A program made the translations under genes and the position numbers. DNA of 64,000 bases from Bradyrhizobium iriomotense (lineage in GTDB: Bacteria; Pseudomonadota; Alphaproteobacteria; Rhizobiales; Xanthobacteraceae): positions 493,811 to 557,810 of the forward strand of contig NZ_JAFCJZ010000002.1 in the NCBI RefSeq assembly GCF_018130765.1, written 5' to 3'. Within the stretch, counting starts at the first letter, position 1. Each line of letters opens with the position of its first letter. Shown here piece by piece: positions 37,527 through 46,625 of this stretch. The notes beneath the pieces were generated by a model. That model had not been told where the DNA came from. It ran no database searches and saw only the letters and a program-made list of their open reading frames with translations.

Positions 37527-37546
37527 ATGACTGACCAGTCAGTCAT
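37527..37546. promoter_or_regulatory. Likely TetR operator
   Basis: ATGACTGAC-CA-GTCAGTCAT is a perfect 9-bp inverted repeat with a 2-base centre. It ends 9 bases before the TetR start at 37556 and should let the regulator control its own efflux operon. It includes the TGACTGACCAGTCA core seen in other TetR-controlled rhizobial efflux genes; that last point is from memory. Confidence 0.65.
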
Positions 37547-37555
37547 ATATTTCAA

Positions 37556-38251
37556 ATGACCAAGAAGCCGACCCAAACCGCCTTGCCGTCCGCACCTCGC
37601 GCCAGCGCGAAGGGCTCTGCGCCTGCTGGCAGCGTGGAGGTACCCGCCTCGAACCGCGCTGCACGCGCGGCGGAGCGGCGTGCGGCGATCGTTGAGGCGG
37701 CGATGGAGGAATTCATCGCGCGCGGCTTTGCCGCGACCAGGCTCGACGACATCGCCAAGCGCGCCGGGGTCGCCAAGGGCACGATCTACCTGCACTTCAA
37801 GGACAAGGAATCGATGTTCGAGGAGCTGGTGCGCATCGTCATCGTGCCTGTCGTGGCGCGGCTGACGGCGCTGCCGCCGCCGGCGGGCTCGGTGCGCGAC
37901 CTCATCGAAGCCTTCGCCGGCAACTTCCTCAAGGAGGTGATCGGCACCAGGCGCGGCGATCTCGTGCGCCTGATCGTGGCGGAGGGGCCGCGCTTTCCCG
38001 CGGTCGCCGATTTCTACTACCGCGAGGTGGTCTCGCGCGGGATCGCCGCGATGCGCGCGCTGATCGAGCTCGGGATTGCCCGCGGCGAGATCCGCGAAAA
38101 GGATCTCGCGCGCTATCCGCAGATCCTGGTCGCGCCCGCGATGATCGCAGTGATCTGGCAGAGCCTGTTTGCACGGCATGCGCCGCTCGACGCGCAAGAC
38201 ATGCTGCGCGTTCATCTTGATTTGATTTTTGGCGAACGGAGGACGACATGA
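37556..38251 (+). CDS. TetR-family regulator of the efflux operon
   Basis: A 231-residue regulator with a Pro/Ala/Ser-rich N-terminal tail of about 35 residues. The helix-turn-helix is around RLDDIAKRAGVAKGTIYLHFKDKESMF, followed by a TetR_C-type ligand domain. It is the first gene of a four-gene unit, with stops and starts overlapping (ATGA) into the HlyD gene. The inverted repeat at 37527-37546 is its likely operator. The inducing compound is unknown. Confidence 0.9.
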   Translation: MTKKPTQTALPSAPRASAKGSAPAGSVEVPASNRAARAAERRAAIVEAAMEEFIARGFAATRLDDIAKRAGVAKGTIYLHFKDKESMFEELVRIVIVPVVARLTALPPPAGSVRDLIEAFAGNFLKEVIGTRRGDLVRLIVAEGPRFPAVADFYYREVVSRGIAAMRALIELGIARGEIREKDLARYPQILVAPAMIAVIWQSLFARHAPLDAQDMLRVHLDLIFGERRTT

Positions 38252-39036
38252 CGTCGTCGCGGATATTTTCTTCATTGGCATTGGCGCTCGTGCTCGCAAC
38301 CGGCCTTGCCGGATGCAACGAGAAGCGCGATCCCGGTTTCCAGGGCTGGGTCGAGGCGGACATGATCTATGTCAGTCCGGATGAAGCGGGCCGGGTGACG
38401 AAGCTCAGCGTGCGCGAGGGCGACGAGATCAAGGTCGGCGATCAGCTCTATTCCGTCGACGACGATCTCCAACTCGCCGATCTCAACCAGAACAAGGCGA
38501 CGCTGGCGAATGCGCAGCAGACCTACGACCGTGCGGCCTCGCTCAGCAAGACCGGGGCGGGCACGCAGGCCAATCTCGACTCGGCCGTCTCCGCTCTGCG
38601 CGTGGCAGAAGCGCGGGTGGCGACGTCGGAGACGCGGATGGCCCGGCGCAAGGGCTTTGCGCCTGTCGCCGGCACCATCCAGCAGATCTATTTTCGCGAG
38701 GGCGAGATGGTGGCGGCGCAGCGGCCGGTGCTCTCGATCATGCCGCCCGGCAACATGAAGCTGCGCTTCTTCGTGCCGGAGGCCGAGCTGCCGAAGCTTG
38801 CGATCGGCGACACGGTGCGGATCGCGTGCGACAATTGCGCGGCCGATCTCACCGCGAAGATCTACTTCATCGCGACCTCGGCCGAATACACCCCGCCTGT
38901 CATCTACAGCCTCGAGGAGCGCAACAAGCTGGTCTATCTGATCCAGGCGCGGCCCTCGCGTCCCGATGCCTTGCGCGTGGGACAGCCGATCGACGTCTAC
39001 CTCAATCCGAAGACTCCAGTGGCGGACAAGCGATGA
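38248..39036 (+). CDS. HlyD-type periplasmic adaptor lipoprotein
   Basis: A 262-residue adaptor. The start MTSSRIFSSLALALVLATGLAGCNEK includes a lipobox (LAGC), so it should be lipidated. The first beta-barrel/lipoyl part has EADMIYVSPDEAGRVTKL and VREGDEIKVGD, a helical hairpin holds about 75-135, and the return lipoyl half has APVAGTIQQIYFREGEMV. It bridges the ABC exporter to the outer membrane or stabilises it. It overlaps the TetR stop and the ATPase start, each by 4 bases. Confidence 0.9.
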   Translation: MTSSRIFSSLALALVLATGLAGCNEKRDPGFQGWVEADMIYVSPDEAGRVTKLSVREGDEIKVGDQLYSVDDDLQLADLNQNKATLANAQQTYDRAASLSKTGAGTQANLDSAVSALRVAEARVATSETRMARRKGFAPVAGTIQQIYFREGEMVAAQRPVLSIMPPGNMKLRFFVPEAELPKLAIGDTVRIACDNCAADLTAKIYFIATSAEYTPPVIYSLEERNKLVYLIQARPSRPDALRVGQPIDVYLNPKTPVADKR

Positions 39037-39965
39037 ACGGCGGCAACGGCATCGCGATCGACGTCAAGGGCCTGTCCAAGTCGTTCGGCGGCCGCGAGGT
39101 CGTGCACGATCTGTCGATGCAGGTGAAGCGCGGCTCGATCTACGGCTTCCTCGGGCCCAACGGCTCGGGCAAGACCACCACCATCCGCATCCTCTGCGGC
39201 CTGCTGACGCCCGACAGCGGCGAGGGCACCTGTCTCGGCTACGATATCCGGCGCGACGCCGAGAAGATCAAGCGCCAGGTCGGCTACATGACCCAGCGCT
39301 TCAGCCTGTACCAGGACCTGTCGGTGCGGGAGAATCTCGAATTCGTCGCACGGCTCTATGGCCTCACTGACGCGCGCGGCGCCGCACGCGACATGATCAG
39401 GCGGCTCGGGCTCTCGGGCCGCGAGGAGCAGCTTGCGGGCGAACTCTCCGGCGGCTGGAAGCAGCGGCTGGCGCTGGGGGCCTGCACACTGCCGAGTCCA
39501 AAGCTGCTGCTGCTGGACGAGCCGACGGCGGGCGTCGATCCCAAGGCGCGGCGCGACTTCTGGAACGAGATCCATGCGCTTGCTGCCGACGGCCTCACCG
39601 TGCTGGTCTCGACCCACTACATGGACGAAGCCGAGCGCTGTCACGAGATCGCCTACATCGCCTACGGCCATCTGCTGGCCCACGGCACGGTGGAGGAGGT
39701 GATCGCGAAATCGGCGCTCACGACCTACACCGTCACGGGCGAGGACCTCAACGGGCTCCCGGCCGCGCTCACCGGCAAGCCGGGCGTGGACATGGTGGCG
39801 CCGTTCGGGACCTCGCTGCACGTTTCGGGGCGCGACGTCGCCGCGCTCGAAGACAGCATCGCGCCGTGGCGCGAGAAGAGCGACCTGCATTGGCAGAAAT
39901 CATCGCCATCGCTCGAAGACGTCTTCATCGAGTTGATGAGCCGCTCCAGGGACAATTTCCAATGA
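39033..39965 (+). CDS. ABC exporter ATPase
   Basis: A 310-residue ATPase of the ABC-2 export class (DrrA/YbhF-like). Walker A is GPNGSGKTTT, Q-loop GYMTQRFSLYQDLSV, signature LSGGWKQRLALG, Walker B LLLLDEPTAGVDP and the switch THYMDEAERC. The C-terminal 70 residues form the extra domain found in this family. It energises the permease encoded by the next gene. Its start overlaps the adaptor stop and its stop overlaps the permease start. Confidence 0.93.
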   Translation: MNGGNGIAIDVKGLSKSFGGREVVHDLSMQVKRGSIYGFLGPNGSGKTTTIRILCGLLTPDSGEGTCLGYDIRRDAEKIKRQVGYMTQRFSLYQDLSVRENLEFVARLYGLTDARGAARDMIRRLGLSGREEQLAGELSGGWKQRLALGACTLPSPKLLLLDEPTAGVDPKARRDFWNEIHALAADGLTVLVSTHYMDEAERCHEIAYIAYGHLLAHGTVEEVIAKSALTTYTVTGEDLNGLPAALTGKPGVDMVAPFGTSLHVSGRDVAALEDSIAPWREKSDLHWQKSSPSLEDVFIELMSRSRDNFQ

Positions 39966-41125
39966 GCGCAATCGATCATCCGGCCCCTGCACCCGAAATC
40001 CGCGAGCGCTTCGGCTTCCTGCGGCGCTCCTACGCGATGCTGATCAAGGAGTTCATCCAGCTGAGGCGCGACCGCGTCTCATTCGCGATGATCGTGATGC
40101 TGCCTGTGATGCAGCTCCTGCTGTTCGGCTATGCCATCAACACCACGCCGCACAATCTGCCGAGCGCGGTGTTGCTGCAGGAGGACTCCGATCTTGCCCG
40201 CTCGATCCTGAAGGCGCTGGAGAACACCGCCTATTTCCGCTTCATGTACGAGGTGCACGACGTCGATGATTTCGACAATCTGTTGAAATCGGGCAAGGTG
40301 CTGTTCGGCGTCGAGATCCCCCGCGGCTTCGAGCGGGCGGTGCGACGGGGCGACAAGCCGGCACTGCTGGTCGCGGCTGATGCCACCGATCCGGTGGCCG
40401 CAAGCTCCGCGCTCGGCTCGCTCGGCATGATCGTGCAGACCGCGCTCAAGCACGATCTCTACATCGGCGATCCCCCGGAGATGCCGTTCGAGATCCGGGC
40501 GCATGCCCGCTACAATCCGGCCGCGGCGTCGAGCCTCAACATCGTGCCGGGCCTCGTCGGCACCATCCTCACCATGACCATGCTGATCTTCACTGCGCTC
40601 TCGGTCACGCGCGAGGTCGAGCGCGGCACCATGGAGAGCCTGTTGTCGATGCCGATCAAGCCGGTCGAGGTGATGTTCGGCAAGATCATCCCTTACGTGC
40701 TGGTTGGCTTCGTCCAGGCCTTCCTGATCATCAGCATCGGCGTGTTCCTGTTCGGCGTGCCCGTGCTCGGCAATTTGTTCCTGCTGGCGCTGCTCTCGAC
40801 GTTGTTCATCACCACCAATTTGTCGATCGGCTACACGATCTCGACGCTGGTGCAGAACCAGCTCCAGGCGATGCAGATGTCGATGATGTTCTTCCTGCCG
40901 AGCATTCTGCTTTCCGGCTTCATGTTCCCGTTCGCGGGGATGCCGGCTTGGGCGCAATATGTCGGCGAGGCCTTGCCGCTGACCCATTATCTGCGCATCG
41001 TCCGCGCCATCATGCTGAAGGGCGCGAGCATGCATAATCTGCATTTCGACGCGCTGGCGCTGGCGGCCCTGATGCTGATCGCCATGACCATCGCCGTGAC
41101 GCGCTTCCGCCGCACCCTGGATTGA
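39962..41125 (+). CDS. ABC-2 type exporter permease
   Basis: A 387-residue membrane protein. A first helix (about 39-57), a large extracytoplasmic domain to about 190, and then five helices in the C-terminal half form the ABC2_membrane_3 layout. FTALSVTREVERGTMESLLSMPI is the conserved cytoplasmic coupling segment of YhhJ/YbhS-type permeases. With the ATPase and the adaptor it should form a drug or metabolite exporter. Only one permease gene is present; a homodimer would complete the channel. Confidence 0.9.
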   Translation: MSAIDHPAPAPEIRERFGFLRRSYAMLIKEFIQLRRDRVSFAMIVMLPVMQLLLFGYAINTTPHNLPSAVLLQEDSDLARSILKALENTAYFRFMYEVHDVDDFDNLLKSGKVLFGVEIPRGFERAVRRGDKPALLVAADATDPVAASSALGSLGMIVQTALKHDLYIGDPPEMPFEIRAHARYNPAAASSLNIVPGLVGTILTMTMLIFTALSVTREVERGTMESLLSMPIKPVEVMFGKIIPYVLVGFVQAFLIISIGVFLFGVPVLGNLFLLALLSTLFITTNLSIGYTISTLVQNQLQAMQMSMMFFLPSILLSGFMFPFAGMPAWAQYVGEALPLTHYLRIVRAIMLKGASMHNLHFDALALAALMLIAMTIAVTRFRRTLD

Positions 41126-41142
41126 GGCAAACTGGCCCCGAT

Positions 41143-41244
41143 GTCATTCCGGGGCGATGCGTTGGCATCGGACTATGGTGCGCAATTGCGCACCTGAGAA
41201 TCTCGAGATTCCGGGTTCGCGACTGCGTCGCGTCCCGGAATGAC
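41143..41244. repeat. Family A palindromic repeat, copy 4
   Basis: It starts GTCATTCCGGGGCGATGCG and ends GCGTCCCGGAATGAC, with inner CGAGATTCCGGGTTCGCG. The left inner arm is replaced by ACTATGG next to the same 16-bp palindrome (GTGCGCAATTGCGCAC at 41178-41193) as in copy 3. It lies between the exporter permease and the cyclase gene. Confidence 0.85.
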
Positions 41245-41255
41245 CAGGGGGTGGA

Positions 41256-42563
41256 ATGGCCAGGTTTGCGAGCAGGAAGATGCGGCAGCATGCCGCCTTG
41301 TCCGAGGATTTCGAGCGCGAGCTGACGCGGGAGGTGCTGCGCACCGAGCTGTTGCGGGTGCGGACACTGATCATCACCGGTTGCGTCATGATCCTGTTCC
41401 TCACCTCGACCTTCCTGATCGACCCTGCTCTCGTGAACCGGGTCTGGCGCGGGACGGAGGGCCTCGTCCGCGAATACATCCTGTTGGGGGGCTTCATCCT
41501 CTTCGAAGCCTGGGTCCACAGCCAGATCAGGCGAAACCTCAAGCTCGATCGCGACTTGCCGGTGATCCGGCGCTATATCGGCGCCTTTATCGAAACGTCG
41601 CTGCCGACGATCATCCTGATCCTGCAGATCCGCAGCATGGGCGCTGGGCCCGCGCTTGGTTTCGTGCTGCCACTGGTCTATTTCATCTTCGTCATTCTTT
41701 CGACGCTGCGGCTCGATTTCTGGCTGTCGACCTTCACGGGATTCGTGGCTGCGGCCCAACTCCTGGCCGTCGCGCTGTATTACAATTCGGCGAGCGACGC
41801 CGGCGAGCCGCTGATCTACTTCCACGCTGTGCGCAGCACCGTCATCCTGGTCTGCGGCGTGCTCGCAGGCTCCGTCGGCGCGCAGCTCCGCCGCCAGTTT
41901 GCCGCGAGCATCGCAGCCGCCACCGCGCGCGACCGCGTGACCAATTTGTTCGGCCAGCACGTCTCGCCGCAAGTTGTGGAACGGCTGATGGCGTCGGGAA
42001 CCAGCGCGGGCGGCGACGTCCGCCGCGTCGCGGTGATGTTCGTCGACTTCCGCGGCTTCACCGCCGGCGCGCAGTCGCGCACCCCGCAGGAGGTGGTTGA
42101 CCGGCTCGACGGCGCCTTCGCGGTGCTGGTCGACATCCTCGACCGGGAGGGCGGCATCGTGAACAAGTTTTTGGGCGACGGCTTCCTCGCACTGTTCGGC
42201 GCGCCGCTGGAAGCCTCCGACGCCGCGCATCGTGCGGTCGCTGCAGGCCGCGAGATGCTGACCGCTATGGACCGCATCAATGCGGAGACGAACTGGCCGC
42301 TGCGGATCGGCATCGGCATTCATTTCGGCGAGGTCGTCGCCGGCAATATCGGCTCGCCCCGGCGCAAGGAGTACACGGTGATCGGCGACACCGTGAACTT
42401 CGCTTCGCGCCTGGAGGCGCTGAACAAGGAGTTCGGCTCGCAGCTGCTGATCTCTGCATCCGTGCGCGAAGCGCTGGGGAAGGACGGTGACGATGCCGTC
42501 CCGCTCGGCGAGGTCGAGGTGCGCGGCTACGAGCAGAAGGTGGCGGTGTTTCAGCTGGGGTAG
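41256..42563 (+). CDS. Membrane adenylate/guanylate cyclase (class III)
   Basis: A 435-residue protein. Roughly six hydrophobic helices occupy residues 35-215, and the cyclase domain spans about 225-435. It has VAVMFVDFRGFT, with a metal-binding Asp, LDGAFAVLVDIL, NKFLGDGFLALFGAP with the second Asp, and YTVIGDTVNFASRLEALN with the transition-state Asn-x-x-x-Arg. All key residues appear to be present, so it should make cAMP (or cGMP). The membrane part is a generic sensory anchor. The ATG at 41256 lies 11 bases after the repeat. Confidence 0.9.
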   Translation: MARFASRKMRQHAALSEDFERELTREVLRTELLRVRTLIITGCVMILFLTSTFLIDPALVNRVWRGTEGLVREYILLGGFILFEAWVHSQIRRNLKLDRDLPVIRRYIGAFIETSLPTIILILQIRSMGAGPALGFVLPLVYFIFVILSTLRLDFWLSTFTGFVAAAQLLAVALYYNSASDAGEPLIYFHAVRSTVILVCGVLAGSVGAQLRRQFAASIAAATARDRVTNLFGQHVSPQVVERLMASGTSAGGDVRRVAVMFVDFRGFTAGAQSRTPQEVVDRLDGAFAVLVDILDREGGIVNKFLGDGFLALFGAPLEASDAAHRAVAAGREMLTAMDRINAETNWPLRIGIGIHFGEVVAGNIGSPRRKEYTVIGDTVNFASRLEALNKEFGSQLLISASVREALGKDGDDAVPLGEVEVRGYEQKVAVFQLG

Positions 42564-42605
42564 GGCCTCGGCGCCACGTAAGCTTTGGCGGTATCAAGGT
42601 AGCGC

Positions 42606-42641
42606 TTGACTCTCATCTCATCTAGTCATCTATATGACTAT
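42606..42641 (+). promoter_or_regulatory. Promoter and operator of the GntR gene
   Basis: TTGACT at 42606-42611 is a -35 match; a -10-like TCTATA lies at 42629-42634 with 17 bases between. A perfect inverted repeat, TAGTCAT-CTAT-ATGACTA (42623-42640), covers the -10 and ends one base before the ATG. This places the transcript start at about the ATG itself, so the mRNA may be leaderless and the regulator may block its own promoter. Confidence 0.5.
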
Positions 42642-43373
42642 ATGAATTCAGCGCCGCTCGACGACCGCCTGCCACGCTATCAGCGCCTGCGCGACGATCT
42701 CGCCGCGCGGATCAACCGTAATGAGTGGCGGCCGGGCGAACCGATCCCGTCGGAAGCCGAGCTGGCTGCGCATTACGGCGTCGCCATCGGCACCGTGCGC
42801 AAGGCGATCGACCAGCTCGTCAGCGATAACGTGCTGGAGCGGCAGCAGGGCCGCGGCACCTTCGTGCGCCGCGCGCGCTTCAATTCCTCGCTGTTCCGCT
42901 TCTTTCGCTTCCAGTCCGAGAGCGGCGAGCGGCGCGTGCCGAAGAGCCGCATCATCCGGCGCAAAAGTGTGCCGGCGACATCGGCGGTCGCATCGGCGCT
43001 GCGCATCCCCGTCGGCGAGCCCGTGATCAGCCTGTCGCGCCTGCGCCTGATCGACGACGTGCCGCTGCTCGCCGAGGAGATATGGCTGCAGCAGTCGCGC
43101 TTCGCGCCGATCCTCGACATCGACACCGCCGAATTCGGCGACCTCCTGTATCCGCTCTACGAGGAGCGCTGCGGCGAGGTTGTGGTCTCGGCCGAGGAAA
43201 TCCTGACCGTCGAGACCGCCAACGAGATGCAGGCGCGCTTGCTCAGGCTCGAGGCCCATGCGCCGCTGATCGTGATCGAGCGCCTCGCGCTCGACCTCGA
43301 GCGGCGACCGATCGAATGGCGAAGGTCGCGCGGACCCGCCGATCGCTTCCGCTATCACGCCGAGATCCGGTGA
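42642..43373 (+). CDS. GntR-family regulator, HutC/UTRA type
   Basis: A 243-residue regulator. The winged helix-turn-helix (about 10-75) contains RYQRLRDDLAARI, IPSEAELAAHYGVAIGTVRKAI and ERQQGRGTFVRR. The C-terminal UTRA ligand domain (about 100-240) binds a small metabolite. ATG 42642 was chosen; no ribosome site is visible and the promoter places the start of the mRNA at the ATG. The MFS transporter and amidohydrolase genes follow and are its likely targets. Confidence 0.9.
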   Translation: MNSAPLDDRLPRYQRLRDDLAARINRNEWRPGEPIPSEAELAAHYGVAIGTVRKAIDQLVSDNVLERQQGRGTFVRRARFNSSLFRFFRFQSESGERRVPKSRIIRRKSVPATSAVASALRIPVGEPVISLSRLRLIDDVPLLAEEIWLQQSRFAPILDIDTAEFGDLLYPLYEERCGEVVVSAEEILTVETANEMQARLLRLEAHAPLIVIERLALDLERRPIEWRRSRGPADRFRYHAEIR

Positions 43374-43426
43374 GAGCAGCCGCTCTCAACAACAAATCAA
43401 GCAACAAGAGTACAGGGGTAGGAAAC

Positions 43427-44668
43427 ATGTCGAATTGGTACAGCGAAAGCTCGCCGCTGGAGCGGCGCACGTTCTGGGCAAGCTTTGGCGGCTGGGCGCT
43501 GGATGCGCTCGACGTCCAGATGTTCGGCCTCGCTATCCCCGCGCTGATCGCCGCGTTCGGCATCAGCAAGGCCGATGCCGGGCTGCTCGGCTCGATCACG
43601 CTGTTCTTCGGCGCGTTCGGCGGCTGGTTCGGCGGCGCGCTCGGCGATCGTTTTGGCCGCGTCAAGGCACTCCAGATCACCGTTGCCACGTTTGCGCTCG
43701 CGACCTTCGCCTGCGCTTTCGCGATGACCTATACCCAGCTCCTGGTTCTGAAAGCGATCCAGGGCCTCGGCTTCGGCGCCGAATGGGCCTGCGGCGCGGT
43801 GCTGATGGCCGAGATCATCCGGCCCGAGCATCGCGGCAAGGCGCTCGGTTCGGTGCAGAGCGCCTGGGCCGTGGGCTGGGGTGCCGCCGTGCTGCTCTCG
43901 GCGCTGGTCTTCACCTATGCGCCGGCCGACATGGCCTGGCGGCTCTTGTTCGCGCTCGGGCTTTTGCCCGCGTTGCTCATCATCTTCATCCGCCGCGGAT
44001 TGAAGGAGCCGCCGCGCGCCGTAGCTGCCGAGAAGACGCCGTTCTTCGCCACGCTCTCCGGCATCTTCCATCGCGACGTGCTGCGCTCGACCCTGATCGG
44101 CGGCCTGTTCGGCATCGGCGCCCATGGCGGCTATGCCGCGCTCACCACCTTCCTGCCGACCTATTTGCGCGAAGTGCGGCACCTGTCGGTGCTGGGCTCC
44201 AGCGGCTATCTCGCCGTCATCATCGTTGCCTTCTTCTGCGGCTGCGTGACCAGCGGCATCATCAGCGATCGCATCGGGCGCCGGGCCAACGTCGCCTTCT
44301 TCGCCACCGCCTGCATCATCACGGTTCTGATTTACATCTTCGCGCCGCTGACCAACGGCGAGATGCTGGTGCTCGGCTTTCCGCTCGGCTTCTTCTCCGC
44401 CGGCATTCCGGCCAGCATGGCGGCGCTGTTCAGCGAGCTTTATCCGGCCGGCGTGCGCGGCACCGGCGTCGGCTTCTGCTACAATTTCGGCCGCATCGTC
44501 TCCGCAGCGTTCCCGTTCCTGGTCGGCTTCCTCAGCGATCGTATCGGGCTTGGACCTGCGATCGGCATCGACGCGGCCTTCGCCTATTCGCTGGTGCTGA
44601 TCGCGGTGCTGCTGCTGCCGGAGACGCGCGGCAAGGTCTTTGAACAGACCGCTGCGACGCGTGTCTGA
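43427..44668 (+). CDS. MFS transporter, aromatic/organic acid type
   Basis: A 413-residue transporter with twelve helices. It has GGWALDALDVQMFGLAIPAL, the loop motif GALGDRFGRVKAL, GLGFGAEWACGAVLMAEIIRP and the second-half motif SDRIGRRANV. Arrangement and motifs match the sialate/aromatic acid:H+ symporter groups (AAHS/SHS). A GGGGTAGGA ribosome site precedes ATG 43427. The following amidohydrolase gene suggests uptake of a cyclic acid that is then hydrolysed, under control of the GntR protein. The substrate itself is not known. Confidence 0.9.
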   Translation: MSNWYSESSPLERRTFWASFGGWALDALDVQMFGLAIPALIAAFGISKADAGLLGSITLFFGAFGGWFGGALGDRFGRVKALQITVATFALATFACAFAMTYTQLLVLKAIQGLGFGAEWACGAVLMAEIIRPEHRGKALGSVQSAWAVGWGAAVLLSALVFTYAPADMAWRLLFALGLLPALLIIFIRRGLKEPPRAVAAEKTPFFATLSGIFHRDVLRSTLIGGLFGIGAHGGYAALTTFLPTYLREVRHLSVLGSSGYLAVIIVAFFCGCVTSGIISDRIGRRANVAFFATACIITVLIYIFAPLTNGEMLVLGFPLGFFSAGIPASMAALFSELYPAGVRGTGVGFCYNFGRIVSAAFPFLVGFLSDRIGLGPAIGIDAAFAYSLVLIAVLLLPETRGKVFEQTAATRV

Positions 44669-44690
44669 CGACGGATGGGAAAAAGCCACC

Positions 44691-45584
44691 ATGACAATTT
44701 CCCAGCGCGGCCTTACGCGCCGCCAGTTCGGCGCGAGTCTCGCGTCGCTCGTCACAGTGGCCGCGACCACAGCCAGGAGTGAGGCGGCCTTGCCGACGAT
44801 CGATACCCACGCCCATGTCTTCCACCGCGGTCTCAAGCTGGCGCCAGGCCGGCGCTATGCACCCGACTACGATGCGTCGCTGGCGCTCTATCTGGAGCGG
44901 CTCGACCGCAACGACATGACCCATGGCGTGCTGGTGCAGCCGAGCTTTCTCGGCACCGACAATTCCTATCTGGTCGAGTGCCTGAAACAGGCGAATGGCC
45001 GCCTGCGCGGCATCGCCGTGGTCGATCCCGCTGTGACCGCGGACGAGCTGCGTGCACTCGACCGCGCCGGCGTCGCCGGCATTCGCCTCAATCTCGTCGG
45101 CCAGCCCTTGCCCGATCTCGCCGCCGGCGAATGGAAGGCGCTGCTCGGGCACGTGAAAGCCATGGGGTGGCAGGTCGAGATCCAGCGCAATGCGTCTGAC
45201 CTTGCGCTGCTTGCGCCGCAGCTGCTCGATCACAGCGTCACCATCGTGCTCGATCACTACACGTTGCCCGATCCGAAGCTCGGTGTCGCCGATCCCGGTT
45301 TCCAGTCGGTGCTGAAGCTGGGGGTGACGAGAAATGTCTGGGTCAAGATCTCGGCGCCGTATCGCAACGGCGCGGCCGGCGAGGATTTCGCAAAGCAGGC
45401 CTATCCGCTGCTGCGCAACGCCTACGGCCTCGATCACCTGTTGTGGGGCAGCGACTGGCCGCACACGCAGTTCGAGGCGACGCAGACTTACGCGAAGAAC
45501 CGGGAATTTCTCGATGCGCTGATCGTCGACGAGAGCGAGCGCGCGCAAGTGCTCGCCTCGCCACGTCAGCTCTTTCGCTTCTAA
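44691..45584 (+). CDS. Amidohydrolase-2 family hydrolase with Tat-like N-terminus
   Basis: A 297-residue metal-dependent TIM-barrel hydrolase. The N-terminus has LTRRQFGASLAS with twin Arg followed by a hydrophobic stretch, so it may be exported folded by the Tat system. The enzyme part has IDTHAHVFHRG, VLVQPSFLGTDNSYLV, LDHYTLPD and LLWGSDWPHTQ, like 2-pyrone-4,6-dicarboxylate hydrolase (LigI) relatives. It probably opens a lactone. It begins 22 bases after the MFS stop. Export of such an enzyme next to an importer is odd and needs care, since the Tat motif could be fortuitous. Confidence 0.85.
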   Translation: MTISQRGLTRRQFGASLASLVTVAATTARSEAALPTIDTHAHVFHRGLKLAPGRRYAPDYDASLALYLERLDRNDMTHGVLVQPSFLGTDNSYLVECLKQANGRLRGIAVVDPAVTADELRALDRAGVAGIRLNLVGQPLPDLAAGEWKALLGHVKAMGWQVEIQRNASDLALLAPQLLDHSVTIVLDHYTLPDPKLGVADPGFQSVLKLGVTRNVWVKISAPYRNGAAGEDFAKQAYPLLRNAYGLDHLLWGSDWPHTQFEATQTYAKNREFLDALIVDESERAQVLASPRQLFRF

Positions 45585-45707
45585 AATCTCTTTCCGCGAT
45601 TGCTCCGATTGCACTCAATTTTGGGGCATGACGAGCGATGTTTTCGACTTGTAGACTGCCGCGCGATGCGGCCGGTCGTGGCCGCGATTTGCATGGGGAA
45701 GCGAAAG

Positions 45708-46622
45708 ATGCAGCGCCGCTACGTCACCGTCGACGTGTTCACCGACCGCGCCTTCGGCGGCAACCAGCTCGCCGTGGTGCTCGACGCCGGCGGCCTGTCG
45801 ACCGCGCAGATGCAGTCGATCGCCACCGAGTTCAACTATTCCGAGACGACCTTCGTGCTGCCGCCGCGCGACAAGGCCAATGATGCCGAGGTGCGGATCT
45901 TCACGCCGGTGAGGGAGCTTCCCTTTGCGGGCCATCCCAATGTCGGCACCTCCTTCGTGCTGGCGAGCCTCGCGAACGAGCCGAAGCCGCGCCTGCTGTT
46001 CGAGGAGAAGGCGGGGCTCGTGCCCGTCGACATTCGAAGAGAGCAGGGAAGGGTGGTCAGCACCGAGCTGACCGCGCCGCAGCCGCTGTCGCGACTGGCG
46101 GAAGTTTCCGCCGCCGACGTCGCGGCCTGCATCTCCCTGACGGCCGACGATATCAGGACCGATCGCCACGCGCCGCAGGTCGTCGGCGTCGGGACGCCGT
46201 TCCTGGTGGCGGAGCTGCATTCGCGCGATGCGCTGAAGCGGGCGAGGCCCGATGCGGCCGCGTTCGGCAGGGTGCTTCCGCGCGACGGTGCCTTCTCGGT
46301 GTGGTTCTACACGCGCGAGGTGGCCGCGGCGGAGGCGCCTTGCGACATCCAGGCGAGGATGTTCATGCGCGGCGCCAGCGGCTTCGCCGAGGATCCCGCC
46401 ACCGGCAGCGCGACGGTCGCGGCGGCGGCGCTGTTCGCCGATCTCGATCCTACGCGCGACGGCGAGCTGAAGCTCACGGTCGGCCAGGGTTTTGACATGG
46501 GCCGGCCGAGCATCCTTCTGACGCGTGTTCGCAAGCAGGACGGCAAGACCGTCTCCGCCCATGTCGGCGGCAGCTGCGTGCAGATGATGGAGGGGACGTT
46601 CCGGCTGGCGGGTGAGGGGTAA
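45708..46622 (+). CDS. PhzF-family isomerase-like protein
   Basis: A 304-residue protein of the two-domain PhzF/diaminopimelate-epimerase fold. It starts MQRRYVTVDVFTDRAFGGNQLAVV, with NYSETTFVLPP holding the catalytic Glu of PhzF, FAGHPNVGTSFVLA, and EDPATGSATVAAAA. Members isomerise or epimerise varied substrates; most are uncharacterised. GGGGAAGCGAAAG precedes ATG 45708. A repeat follows on the same strand. Confidence 0.9.
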   Translation: MQRRYVTVDVFTDRAFGGNQLAVVLDAGGLSTAQMQSIATEFNYSETTFVLPPRDKANDAEVRIFTPVRELPFAGHPNVGTSFVLASLANEPKPRLLFEEKAGLVPVDIRREQGRVVSTELTAPQPLSRLAEVSAADVAACISLTADDIRTDRHAPQVVGVGTPFLVAELHSRDALKRARPDAAAFGRVLPRDGAFSVWFYTREVAAAEAPCDIQARMFMRGASGFAEDPATGSATVAAAALFADLDPTRDGELKLTVGQGFDMGRPSILLTRVRKQDGKTVSAHVGGSCVQMMEGTFRLAGEG

Positions 46623-46625
46623 GCC

